From NCBI RefSeq assembly GCF_050433385.1, contig NZ_JBNPXI010000019.1:33170-97169 (forward strand): 64,000 nucleotides of DNA. The letters are read 5' to 3'. The DNA is from Brassicibacter mesophilus (lineage in GTDB: Bacteria > Bacillota > Clostridia > Tissierellales > Proteiniboraceae). Within the stretch, counting starts at the first letter, position 1. Every line of letters starts with the position of its first letter. Shown here piece after piece: positions 25,194-33,888 of the stretch. A program made the position numbers and the translations under genes. Below the pieces are notes generated by a model. It did no database searches and had not been told where the DNA came from. It was given only the letters and a program-made list of their open reading frames with translations.

Positions 25194-26486
25194 ATGGCAA
25201 AAAATAAGAAAAAGATCGTAGCTATTACTGCAGCTGTAGTCCTAGGTATAGCAATAATATCTGTTGGTGTGCTGAAAGCAGTAAACAAAGAAGAAAAACC
25301 AAGTGTATATGTGAGTGTAGTAAACGTAGAAAAAGAAGATAACTTTGATTCTATATTAACTACAGAAGGTATTATCAAGACAAAGGATCAAAGAAACATA
25401 GTGTCTAATCTTCCTTATAATATTGAAGAAGTACTTGTAAAAGAGGGAGATAAGGTTTCTGAAGGCGATATTCTTGCAAGACTTGATACTAAAGACCTTG
25501 AATACAAGATAAAGACAGCAGAAATAAACCTAGAACTTGAAAAGCAAAAACTTAAAAACATGGAGGATAAAGCCGAAGCTGGAGTTAGTACGTTTGAGCT
25601 TGAAAAGTCTGTAGAAAATGCTAAGCTTGCCTATGATCAAGCACAGGAAAAGGTGAAAAGCTCTAAGCAGTTGTATGAAGCAGGAGCAATAAGCAAAACA
25701 GTGCTTGAAGCAGACGAAACTGCATTAATTACTGCAAAAAACGGATATGAACTAGCTCAAAAACAGCTTAATGATATGCTTGAAAATGATGACACTGAAT
25801 CAAGTATAGAGCTTCAACGAAAAAATGTTGAACTTCAGGAAATAAATCTTAAGGCTCAAAAAGAGGCACTGGAGCAGTCAATAATAAAAAGTCCTATGAA
25901 TGGTACAATAGTATCTTCAAATGCTAGAGTAGGGATTACAGCCACATCTGCAACGCCTTTATTCGTGATGGATGATATAACTAATCTTGAAATAGAAGTA
26001 AATATCAGTGAATATGACATTAATAGCATAAAGCTAGGACAAAAAGTAGATATAACTGGAGAAGCTTTTAAGAATAAGGAAATAAAGGGAGAAGTAGCAT
26101 ATATTGCACCAGCTGCAACAATTATGAATACAAATGCAGGTAAAGAAACAAATGTTACAATAAGGATAAACATACATAACGTGGATGATTACTTAAAACC
26201 TGGCTTTTCAGCTAATGTATCAATAAATACAGCTCATAAGAAAGATGCCTTGGTTTTACCTTATGAAACTGTATATGAAAACAAAGACGGCACAAAGGTC
26301 GTATTTAAAGTTGAGAATAACAAGCTTAAAGAAATACCAATAGAAGTAGGAATAATGGGAGACTTAAAGCAAGAAGTAATATCTGACCAAATTAAGCTTG
26401 GAGATAAGATTGTTATTAATCCAAACGATAAAATGAAGGATGGAATGGATGTTAGTATTCTAAACGATAAAGGTGAGCAGAAATGA
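25194..26486 (+). CDS. MacA/HlyD-type membrane fusion protein of an ABC exporter
   Basis: A 430-residue adaptor anchored by one N-terminal helix (about residues 8-26) with the rest outside the membrane. In order: a barrel-sandwich half ('VKEGDKVSEGDILARLD'), a long coiled-coil hairpin (about 110-220), the second half-motif ('IIKSPMNGTIVSSNARVG') and beta-barrel domains. This is the RND/MacA adaptor layout. ATG 25194 follows GGGGAGG at 25180-25186; in-frame codons from 25164 precede that site. The stop overlaps the ATPase start (ATGA), so translation is coupled. Confidence 0.9.
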   Translation: MAKNKKKIVAITAAVVLGIAIISVGVLKAVNKEEKPSVYVSVVNVEKEDNFDSILTTEGIIKTKDQRNIVSNLPYNIEEVLVKEGDKVSEGDILARLDTKDLEYKIKTAEINLELEKQKLKNMEDKAEAGVSTFELEKSVENAKLAYDQAQEKVKSSKQLYEAGAISKTVLEADETALITAKNGYELAQKQLNDMLENDDTESSIELQRKNVELQEINLKAQKEALEQSIIKSPMNGTIVSSNARVGITATSATPLFVMDDITNLEIEVNISEYDINSIKLGQKVDITGEAFKNKEIKGEVAYIAPAATIMNTNAGKETNVTIRINIHNVDDYLKPGFSANVSINTAHKKDALVLPYETVYENKDGTKVVFKVENNKLKEIPIEVGIMGDLKQEVISDQIKLGDKIVINPNDKMKDGMDVSILNDKGEQK

Positions 26487-27196
26487 TTAATATAGAGAAT
26501 CTTGGGAAAATATATAGAACTGGTTCAATAGAAGTGGAAGCTTTAAAAGAAGTAAACCTAGATATACACGAAAAAGAGTTTGTATCTATAATGGGACCTT
26601 CAGGCTCTGGAAAATCTACGTTCATGAATATTTTAGGTTGCTTGGACAGACCTACATCTGGCAGATACATACTGGATGGTGTTAGTGTTGAAGGGGTTAA
26701 TGAAAAAGAGCTAGCAGCTATAAGAAATAAAAAGATTGGTTTTGTTTTTCAATCCTTTAATCTACTTTCTCGTACTTCAGCATTGAAGAACGTGGAGTTA
26801 CCTATGATGTATGCAGGAGTAAGTATAAAGGAAAGAAGAATAAAAGCTATGGAGGTTCTAGAAAAGGTTGGACTGGGAGAAAGAGTCCATCACAAACCAA
26901 ATGAGCTATCCGGCGGACAAAAACAAAGAGTTGCGATTGCAAGAGCTTTAGTAAATAATCCTGCGATTCTACTAGCTGATGAGCCTACAGGAAATCTTGA
27001 TACTAAATCAGGGGAAGAGATTATGGCTATATTTCAGCAGCTTAACAAGGAAGGGGTTACTATAATACTTGTAACTCACGAGCCGGATATTGCACAGCAT
27101 TCTAAAAGAATAGTAGTGTTTAGAGATGGTAGACTGATTGAAGATAGACAGGTTGAAAATCAAATAATAATAGCGCCACAGACAGCTAATGAATGA
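26483..27196 (+). CDS. MacB-type ABC exporter ATPase
   Basis: A 237-residue nucleotide-binding subunit of the LolD/MacB/FtsE group. Walker A is 'GPSGSGKST', the signature is 'LSGGQKQR', Walker B is 'ILLADEPTGNLD' and the switch is 'VTHEP'. The separate permease follows after 20 bases. Unlike Gram-negative MacB, the ATPase and permease are separate proteins, as is normal in Firmicutes. The cargo may be a peptide or an antibiotic, but is not deducible. Confidence 0.94.
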   Translation: MINIENLGKIYRTGSIEVEALKEVNLDIHEKEFVSIMGPSGSGKSTFMNILGCLDRPTSGRYILDGVSVEGVNEKELAAIRNKKIGFVFQSFNLLSRTSALKNVELPMMYAGVSIKERRIKAMEVLEKVGLGERVHHKPNELSGGQKQRVAIARALVNNPAILLADEPTGNLDTKSGEEIMAIFQQLNKEGVTIILVTHEPDIAQHSKRIVVFRDGRLIEDRQVENQIIIAPQTANE

Positions 27197-27216
27197 AAGT
27201 AATTTGAGGTGATAGA

Positions 27217-28437
27217 ATGAACTTTTTGGAAAGTATAAGCGTTGCACTGTCCAGCCTTTGGGGAAATAAGATGCGCTCTTTTCTTACGATGCTTGGAATA
27301 ATTATAGGTATATCCTCAGTTATAACTATAGTTGCTCTTGGTCAAGGTAGCCAGGCTCAAATAGGAAGTGAGTTTGAAAAATATGGTGCAAACCGGGTAG
27401 CACTCATGATGAATTGGGACGAAGATCCTAGATATGAAGAGCGTTATGATGATGAGGATATAGAAACTATTAGAAGAGTATTTGGTGATGAAATAACTGG
27501 AATATCTGCATCATTTTCCTTGTCTGGTACGGCTTTAAAAGGAAGGGAAGATTCTCCACTAAATATATATGGTGTTAATGAAGACTTTGGAAAACTAACA
27601 AACTTAGATGTTATAGAAGGAAGATTCTTAATTGAGTCGGATATAAAGGGTTCAAGAAAGGTATGTGTTATTGATAAAAAGCTTGCTGAAAAGCTATTTA
27701 AGAGAACCGACGTTTTAGGAGAAAAGCTTACAATTGATACAGGATACTCTAAGATGTCTATGACTATTGTAGGAGTTTATCAGACTCCAGGAGGTACAAT
27801 AGAAAATTTGAATCAACAGTTCATGGGTGAAACTACATCGTTTTACATGCCTATATCAATAACAAAGAAAATGGGTTTTGGAGATAAATATTACGGACTC
27901 CAAGTTGGAATTGCAGATAGTGATAGAATAGATGAAGTCAGCAAAGAAATCGTTAAGGTTATTGAAAGAAAGCATAGAAATGTTGGAAAAAATTATTATA
28001 TTTATTATAGTGCTAAGCAAGAAATGGATATGATGAACCAGATATTAGGAGTTCTATCTAAAGTTGTAGGTGCAATAGCTGGGATATCACTTGTTGTAGG
28101 TGGTATTGGAGTAATGAATATCATGCTTGTATCAGTTACAGAAAGAACTAGAGAGATTGGGATAAGAAAAGCAATAGGAGCCACTAGAAAAGACATACTA
28201 GTACAATTCCTAGTAGAAGCCATGATCATATCAGGTACAGGAGGACTCATAGGTACATTGCTCGGACTGATATTCCAAAGCTTGATTGCCATGTCCATAG
28301 GAATACCTCCTACAGTTTCAATAGGCACTATATTGATAGCGGTGCTGTTCTCAGCAGCAGTAGGAATATTTTTTGGCATTTATCCTGCGAATAAGGCAGC
28401 GAAGCTTGATCCAATAGATGCATTAAGATATGAATAA
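27217..28437 (+). CDS. MacB/FtsX-type ABC permease
   Basis: A 406-residue type VII permease: an N-terminal helix ('MRSFLTMLGIIIGISSVITIVALG'), a periplasmic-core-like extracellular domain (about residues 45-270), then three C-terminal helices containing the FtsX signature 'SVTERTREIGIRKAIGATR'. Paired with the adaptor and ATPase upstream. A Yip1-domain gene follows after 71 bases. Confidence 0.93.
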   Translation: MNFLESISVALSSLWGNKMRSFLTMLGIIIGISSVITIVALGQGSQAQIGSEFEKYGANRVALMMNWDEDPRYEERYDDEDIETIRRVFGDEITGISASFSLSGTALKGREDSPLNIYGVNEDFGKLTNLDVIEGRFLIESDIKGSRKVCVIDKKLAEKLFKRTDVLGEKLTIDTGYSKMSMTIVGVYQTPGGTIENLNQQFMGETTSFYMPISITKKMGFGDKYYGLQVGIADSDRIDEVSKEIVKVIERKHRNVGKNYYIYYSAKQEMDMMNQILGVLSKVVGAIAGISLVVGGIGVMNIMLVSVTERTREIGIRKAIGATRKDILVQFLVEAMIISGTGGLIGTLLGLIFQSLIAMSIGIPPTVSIGTILIAVLFSAAVGIFFGIYPANKAAKLDPIDALRYE

Positions 28438-28508
28438 TAGAATACAATATTGCATAGAAACAATGCAATGATGTAAAATATAACCATAAGGGTGGAGGTG
28501 TATAAATA

Positions 28509-29237
28509 ATGTCAGAAAATTTAAATCAAAACTCAGTTGAAAGTAAACCCTTTAGTTGGTGGGAAAGACTGAAATATGTTTTTACCAGCCCAAATAAAGC
28601 ATTTGAAAATCTTGCTCAGTATCCAAAAATATTATTCCCTATGCTAGTTATTCCAGCAGGCATAATACTACTATTCTTTGCGAGAATTGGACTTTATAAA
28701 GAATTCTTAAGAGATATTATGCTACAGCAGTATTCAAATATGGGAGTAGAAGTACCACCTATGCTAGATAGCATACTAAGCGTTCAAGCCTACTCAACAA
28801 TGATAATTACTGCAGTAACAATAATATTAGCATGGCTGTTAAAATCTGCAATAATTAACGGACTTTCGGGATTTGTAGATGGCAATGGAACATTTAAGCA
28901 GTCATTTTCTATAGTTGCTTATTCATATTTTCCAGTGCTTCTTGGAGCCATTATTACGACTATATTGTCATTAGTAGTTGGTGAATTCAATATAATGACA
29001 TCTCTTGCAATCCTTCTTCCAGAGTCAATGATGGGAACCTTTATATATACTGTATTTGCTAACATTGATATATTTATAATTTGGTATCAGATATTAGCAA
29101 TTATAGGTATATCTAAAGCCTATAATGTAAGCAAAGGAAAAGCAGCTATTCTTGTTCTAGGAACATGGATTGTATATATACTTATATCAGCTGGATTAGG
29201 TGCAGCAGGAAACATGGTAAGTCAAAAAATGATGTAG
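28509..29237 (+). CDS. Yip1-domain membrane protein associated with the exporter
   Basis: A 242-residue protein with five predicted membrane helices and the Yip1 N-terminus 'WWERLKYVFTSPNKAFENL'. The function in bacteria is unknown. Its placement behind adaptor, ATPase and permease suggests a role with the exporter. ATG 28509 follows GGTGGAGG. A short TTGCAT/ATGCAA hairpin lies in the gap before it, without a T run. Confidence 0.75.
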   Translation: MSENLNQNSVESKPFSWWERLKYVFTSPNKAFENLAQYPKILFPMLVIPAGIILLFFARIGLYKEFLRDIMLQQYSNMGVEVPPMLDSILSVQAYSTMIITAVTIILAWLLKSAIINGLSGFVDGNGTFKQSFSIVAYSYFPVLLGAIITTILSLVVGEFNIMTSLAILLPESMMGTFIYTVFANIDIFIIWYQILAIIGISKAYNVSKGKAAILVLGTWIVYILISAGLGAAGNMVSQKMM

Positions 29238-29242
29238 TACAT

Positions 29243-29299
29243 AAAAACCTCTTTTATACAAATAATAATATTACACATATTGTAGAAGGAGGTTTTTTT
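29243..29299 (+). terminator. Hairpin that combines a terminator with the next gene's ribosome site
   Basis: AAAAACCTC (29243-29251) pairs with GAGGTTTTT (29289-29297) across a 37-base loop. The 3' arm contains the GGAGG ribosome site (29288-29292) of the gene at 29300, and the T run is the spacer to its ATG. Confidence 0.6.
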
Positions 29300-29521
29300 A
29301 TGGCAAGTAAAGAACAATTAAAAAAAGTGGCATATAGATGCAGTCAGCACGAATTTTCAAATAATGCTTCGATGACTTCGTCTATTGGGACGCTAGGACA
29401 GATAGAAAGAAGCTGTGAGAATTGTGTACATTTTACTAATGAACACAAATGTGATATCAACTTAACTGATGAGATACTTACTAATATGGCAATGGAGCTT
29501 GACTATAAGGATCTTGACTGA
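29300..29521 (+). CDS. Small Cys-containing conserved-looking protein
   Basis: A 73-residue protein that I do not recognise. It has four cysteines, three in 'SCENCVHFTNEHKC', a CxxC plus Cys arrangement that could bind metal with a further ligand, and an acidic C-terminus. ATG 29300 follows AAGGAGG at seven bases. The open frame extends further upstream, but those codons overlap the Yip1 gene in another frame and have no ribosome site. Its ribosome site is inside a terminator-like hairpin, so it may be transcribed by read-through from the exporter operon. Confidence 0.72.
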   Translation: MASKEQLKKVAYRCSQHEFSNNASMTSSIGTLGQIERSCENCVHFTNEHKCDINLTDEILTNMAMELDYKDLD

Positions 29522-29527
29522 TATTGG

Positions 29528-29565
29528 AATAAAGCTGGGTACTTTCATAGTACCCAGCTTTATTT
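29528..29565. terminator. Bidirectional terminator between two small genes
   Basis: AATAAAGCTGGGTACT pairs with AGTACCCAGCTTTATT (16 pairs) around TTCAT, with T on both strands. It serves the + gene at 29300 and the - gene at 29576. Confidence 0.9.
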
Positions 29566-29575
29566 ATAGTCTCTG

Positions 29576-29743
29576 TTATCTAAACTCGTTGAGATTTTGG
29601 TGAATATGTCTAGACTCAGGAGGTTTATTCTTCAAAGCTGACATAAGTGCAAAGTCTCCATAGCTTACTTCTTTTAACATACCATCTGACATGACATTTG
29701 CAGAAGATATTTTCCAATAGAAACCTTTATTATCTCTTGCCAT
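29576..29743 (-). CDS. Small protein of unknown function
   Basis: A 55-residue minus-strand protein starting 'MARDNKGFYWKISSANVMSDG'. Not recognised. Support for a real gene: GGGAG eight bases upstream of the ATG at 29743, a plausible soluble composition, and a bidirectional terminator at its 3' end. A longer start at 29770 (64 residues, AAGG upstream) is possible but has a weaker ribosome site. Confidence 0.55.
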   Translation of the reverse strand: MARDNKGFYWKISSANVMSDGMLKEVSYGDFALMSALKNKPPESRHIHQNLNEFR

Positions 29744-29941
29744 AGACTTCACTCCCAAAGGTAAATTCATTACCTTATAATTATTATTTGCTTTATAAAT
29801 TTATATATGATATAAACATTCTGTAGTATTAACCATAAGCTTCTATATTAGGGAAGTAATTTACTTATAAACATAGGATTATAGTATCTATGTTATTATT
29901 AGGTTATAATATAGATAATTAAATTCAAAACAAAAGCTACT

Positions 29942-30216
29942 ATTTGAATATGAATAAAAAAGATAAGAGAATGCTTATGAGATTTTGCTAAGAAAACTAG
30001 GTGAAAGAAACTAAAAAATCTGCTTTTATATTTATTAAACTCAGCTTACGCTGACTAAGGAGTTACAACAAAATCGTAGATTTTTGGAACTTCATTATGT
30101 CTGAGTGGAGTATTTTTCGGAGTGAGTTTGCAAATTTTAAGATTTTTTAGTTCATAAGCTTATAATTTTCTCAAAGCCTTCGTGGCATGAATGTTCTTTT
30201 TTATTCATATTCAAAT
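29942..30216 (+). repeat. MITE-like palindromic element, copy 2 (best preserved)
   Basis: 275 bp bounded by a perfect 22-bp terminal inverted repeat (29942-29963 and 30195-30216; core GAATATGAATAAAAAAGA). Inside are nested inverted repeats: AACTAAAAAATCT (30009-30021) with AGATTTTTTAGTT (30140-30152), and AAACTCA (30037-30043) with TGAGTTT (30123-30129). The whole element can therefore fold into one long hairpin. No coding capacity and no obvious target duplication. It sits immediately upstream of tsaD, inverted relative to copy 1. Confidence 0.9.
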
Positions 30217-30270
30217 TTCAACGTTGTATATATAACGTATTAGACTTTAGGTAAATTGGAGGAGAAAGCC

Positions 30271-31320
30271 TTGGATAGTAATAGAGTTGATAAAAAACAA
30301 AATATTATAACATTAGCTATTGAAACCTCTTGTGATGAAACATCAGTTGCAGTTTTAAAAAACGGAAGAGAGGTTTTAGCAAATATAATATCATCACAAA
30401 TAGAAATACATAAAAAGTTTGGAGGAGTAGTTCCAGAGGTTGCATCAAGAAAGCATATAGAAAATATAAATACTATAATTCAACAAGCATTAGACACAGC
30501 AAATGTAACATTTGATGATATAGATAATATTGGAGTCACCTATGGGCCAGGTCTTGTTGGAGCATTATTAGTAGGTATTTCAACGGCTAAAGCATTAGCA
30601 TTTGGGAGAAATCTTCCATTAGTCCCTGTGAATCATATAGAAGGTCATATATATGCAAATTTTATTGAGCATAAGGATCTTGAGCCACCGTTTACATGTC
30701 TTGTAGTATCCGGAGGACATACTCATATTGTAAATGTAAGAGATTATGGAGAATATGAACTAATGGGAAGGACAAGAGATGATGCTGCTGGAGAAGCATT
30801 TGATAAGGTAGCTAGAGCTTTAGGCTTAGGATACCCTGGTGGTCCATTGATTGACAAGCTTTCAAATGTGGGGAATAAGAATGCTATAGATTTTCCTAGA
30901 GTATATTTAGAGGAAGGGAGTTTTGATTTTAGCTTTAGTGGACTTAAATCAGCAGTATTAAATTACTTAAATAGTGCAAAACAAAAGAATGAAGAGATTT
31001 CAGTTGAAGATGTAGCAGCAAGCTTTCAACAGGCAGTAATAGAAGTACTAGTTGATAAAGTTGTGAAAGCTGCCAAGAAAAATAATACAAAAACAGTTGT
31101 AATGGCAGGTGGAGTTGCTGCAAATGAAGGCCTAAGAAATAGGTTAAATGAAGCGTCAAAAAAAGAAAATTTGGACATTAGGTATCCTTCTAAGATATTA
31201 TGTACAGACAACGCAGCTATGATAGGGTGTGCAGCGTATTATGGATATTTAAAGGGACACACAGCGAATCTAGAGCTAAATGCAATACCGAATTTAAAGC
31301 TAGGTGATGCATTTAAATAG
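30271..31320 (+). CDS. tsaD: tRNA N6-adenosine threonylcarbamoyltransferase TsaD
   Basis: The catalytic subunit of t6A synthesis. The 349-residue protein has 'LAIETSCDETSVAVL', the metal-binding HxEGH at H122-H126 ('NHIEGHIYANF'), 'DDAAGEAFDKVARALGLGYPGGP', and 'MAGGVAANEGLR'. The start is TTG at 30271: GGAGGAG at 30258-30264 is correctly spaced, while the in-frame TTG at 30256 overlaps that ribosome site. It is separated from tsaE-tsaB-rimI by the permease and exporter genes and has a MITE copy in its leader. Confidence 0.95.
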   Translation: MDSNRVDKKQNIITLAIETSCDETSVAVLKNGREVLANIISSQIEIHKKFGGVVPEVASRKHIENINTIIQQALDTANVTFDDIDNIGVTYGPGLVGALLVGISTAKALAFGRNLPLVPVNHIEGHIYANFIEHKDLEPPFTCLVVSGGHTHIVNVRDYGEYELMGRTRDDAAGEAFDKVARALGLGYPGGPLIDKLSNVGNKNAIDFPRVYLEEGSFDFSFSGLKSAVLNYLNSAKQKNEEISVEDVAASFQQAVIEVLVDKVVKAAKKNNTKTVVMAGGVAANEGLRNRLNEASKKENLDIRYPSKILCTDNAAMIGCAAYYGYLKGHTANLELNAIPNLKLGDAFK

Positions 31321-31443
31321 TTAATATCGAAATAACATTTTTTATTTTGAATATATCTAATAGTACTATAAATTAAATTTTCTTATGTTTATAATGTTAT
31401 GTAAATTAAAAGCTAAATTTTTCGACATCAATTTACGAATTAT

Positions 31444-31583
31444 TTATTCACAGCTTGTCCACATCTTAACATGATAAATAACAACAGCAATGTGGATAAT
31501 GTGGAAAGATTATTACGATTTACTTATAATATCACATAATAATGTGGATAAACCTGTGGATTGTGTGAATATTTTGTGGATTA
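31444..31583. other. DnaA-box cluster 2
   Basis: Two perfect boxes (TGTGGATAA at 31491-31499 and 31543-31551, minus orientation) and three single-mismatch boxes: TTATTCACA 31444-31452, TTGTCCACA 31455-31463 and TGTGGATTA 31575-31583. Weaker TGTGGA copies lie between them. It is a second site of the same kind as 6244-6462, 25 kb away. Confidence 0.65.
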
Positions 31584-31684
31584 ATTGGGGAAACTAATTT
31601 TTTTACCTAGGGATTTAGAATATAATGGGAATATATGAATTATATGTTGTTGACATAAAGCGACATCTTATATTATAAAAATAA

Positions 31685-31720
31685 AAATTAGATGGAATAT
31701 TAATATTCCATCTAATTTAA
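31685..31720. terminator. Bidirectional terminator between tsaD and the ABC-F gene
   Basis: AAATTAGATGGAATAT pairs with ATATTCCATCTAATTT (16 pairs) with a 2-base loop. On the minus strand a T-rich tract follows, terminating the ABC-F transcript; the plus side has only a weak T run. Confidence 0.85.
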
Positions 31721-31727
31721 TCTTTCT

Positions 31728-33644
31728 TTATTCTTCAGTCAACTCCATCCATTCTTCATAAATTGTCTCAAGTTCTTTTTTCAGATTAAGGGCTTCCTGG
31801 TGAAGCTCTTGGCTTTTTTCATGATCAGAATACACTTCAGGGTTACACATCAGCTCTTCAAGCTCACTAATTCTTTGTTCATGCTCTGAGATACTTTTCT
31901 CTAAAAGCTTTATTTTATCACGCTGTTTCCTTTCACGCTGTTTTTTTTCTTTTTCTTTTTTGCGCTCTGCTTTGAGTTGAGTTTTTGTTTTTTCATCATC
32001 GTACTGATCTTCATCAAAAACAGGGGCATTTTTCTTTTCTAGGTAATAAGCATAGTTTCCAAGATATTCACTAATACCATCTTTGGATAAATCTAATATT
32101 TTATTAGTTACCTTATTTAAAAAATATCTGTCGTGAGATATTACTAAGAGAGTACCTTCATAATTTAGTAGGGCATCTTCAAGCACTTCCTTTGAATCTA
32201 TATCCAAATGATTTGTTGGCTCATCCATCAATAGAAAATTTGCTTTAGAAAGCATGAGTTTCATTAGTGCAACTCTGCTTTTTTCTCCACCACTTAACTC
32301 TGATATTTCCTTAAATATATCGTCTCCTATAAAGAGGAATTGTGCAAGAAGTGATCTGATTTGGTAGTGATCCATTGAAGGATGCTCGTCCCATATTTCA
32401 TCAACAATAGTTTTATCGCTATTAAGATTAGATTGTTCCTGATCATAGTATCCTATATTTACATGATGCCCCAAGTTAATAACTCCATCTGTGGTAGCTA
32501 CGGTTCGGAGTATCATTTTAAATAATGTTGTTTTCCCGATACCATTTGGACCGATAAGTCCTACTCTTTCTCCCCTATATATTTTAAAATTTGCATTACT
32601 GAATAGCTGATAATCATCAAAAGATTTTGCCAAATCTTCTACAGTCAGAACATCATCTCCACTTTTTACTTTGGGTTCGAATTTTATCCTTGATTTTTTG
32701 TTTTCTGAGACTGGGCTTTCAATCCTTTTTATCTTATCAAGCATTTTTTGTCTACTCTGAGCTTGTCTTATATACCTTTGTCCACCATATGACATGAACC
32801 TTCTTATTATTTCTTCTTGCCTGCCAATTTCCTTTTGTTGTTCTTCGTATTTTTTTTCTAAAAGTTCAAGTTCATCTTTTCTTTTTCTCATGAAAACAGT
32901 ATAATTACCGTTATATATCTTTAAGCCTCTATTTTCTAGATAAAAAACTCTTGAAACAGTATTGTCTAGAAAATATCTATCATGAGAGATTATTATAGCA
33001 GCTCCTTTGTACTCTTTTATATATTTTTCTAACCAGTCTATAGCTTGTATATCAAGATGGTTTGTAGGCTCATCTAATAGTAATATGTCAGGTTTTCTAA
33101 GTAGAAGCTTTGCAAGAGATACTCTTGTTTTTTGACCTCCACTTAATTGAGACATTGGTTGAGAAAACTGTTCTTCTGAAAATCCTAACCCCTTCAATAT
33201 GCCTTTTATTTCACTTTTATATCCATATCCATTTTTATTCTGAAATTCTTCTGTCAGATGAGCATACTCTTCCATCAACGCTTCAAGCTTGTTTGAGTTT
33301 GGGTCTTGTCCTTCAATACTTATATTATGCTCTAAGCTCCTTAGTTTTTTTTCCATATCAATTAATGGCTGAAAAACTATTAAAGCTTCATCAAATATTG
33401 AATTTTCACTTTCAATTTGGGTATTTTGTTCTAAATATCCAACGGTACAATCTTTAGAAATATATATATCACCTGAATCCATGCCGATTTTACCAGCTAG
33501 TATATTGAAAAGTGTAGACTTCCCAGCACCATTTAGCCCTACCAGACCTATTTTTTCACCATCATTTACTGCAAATGTTATACCTTCAATTATATTATCT
33601 ACTACATAACTCTTAGCTATATTATTACATGATAGAATTATCAC
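31728..33644 (-). CDS. ABC-F family ribosome-associated ATPase
   Basis: A 638-residue soluble protein with two ABC domains and no membrane helices. The first has 'GLNGAGKSTLF', 'LSGGQKTRVSLAKLL' and 'LLLDEPTNHLDI'. The second has 'GPNGIGKTTLF' and 'LSGGEKSRVALMKLM'. Between them is the charged P-site tRNA interaction linker, and the C-terminus is a Lys/Glu-rich coiled coil. ABC-F proteins act on stalled ribosomes or confer antibiotic resistance. The long linker and C-terminal coil suggest a housekeeping YdiF/Uup-type member. The start is GTG at 33644 with AAGGAGGAA upstream. It is the only large minus-strand gene in the window. Confidence 0.92.
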   Translation of the reverse strand: MIILSCNNIAKSYVVDNIIEGITFAVNDGEKIGLVGLNGAGKSTLFNILAGKIGMDSGDIYISKDCTVGYLEQNTQIESENSIFDEALIVFQPLIDMEKKLRSLEHNISIEGQDPNSNKLEALMEEYAHLTEEFQNKNGYGYKSEIKGILKGLGFSEEQFSQPMSQLSGGQKTRVSLAKLLLRKPDILLLDEPTNHLDIQAIDWLEKYIKEYKGAAIIISHDRYFLDNTVSRVFYLENRGLKIYNGNYTVFMRKRKDELELLEKKYEEQQKEIGRQEEIIRRFMSYGGQRYIRQAQSRQKMLDKIKRIESPVSENKKSRIKFEPKVKSGDDVLTVEDLAKSFDDYQLFSNANFKIYRGERVGLIGPNGIGKTTLFKMILRTVATTDGVINLGHHVNIGYYDQEQSNLNSDKTIVDEIWDEHPSMDHYQIRSLLAQFLFIGDDIFKEISELSGGEKSRVALMKLMLSKANFLLMDEPTNHLDIDSKEVLEDALLNYEGTLLVISHDRYFLNKVTNKILDLSKDGISEYLGNYAYYLEKKNAPVFDEDQYDDEKTKTQLKAERKKEKEKKQRERKQRDKIKLLEKSISEHEQRISELEELMCNPEVYSDHEKSQELHQEALNLKKELETIYEEWMELTEE

Positions 33645-33804
33645 GGTATTTCCTCCTTGATCAAAACATTATTACTTTAATTTTATCAAAAATAGTTTAG
33701 AAATAAAATAAAAGGGAAATATAATAGATAGATAAAAAATAAACAAAAATTGGTATTATGAAGGCAATGCATTGTCAAACCGCTGAAAATGCAATGTATA
33801 CAAA

Positions 33805-33833
33805 TTGACATATAGGTATCCTGATGATATAAT
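33805..33833 (+). promoter_or_regulatory. Consensus sigma-A promoter of rex
   Basis: TTGACA (33805-33810), a 17-base spacer and TATAAT (33828-33833): a perfect consensus promoter, 56 bases before the rex start. Confidence 0.92.
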
Positions 33834-33888
33834 GTTAAAAAAATATTTGTAGACTTATGAAATTGAGAAAAGTAGGTGGTGAAAAAGA

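Larger units (their letters stand above)
31321..31727. other. Convergent intergenic region
   Basis: Gene-free stretch between tsaD (+) and the ABC-F gene (-). It holds DnaA-box cluster 2 and a bidirectional terminator, listed separately. No other content recognised. Confidence 0.6.
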
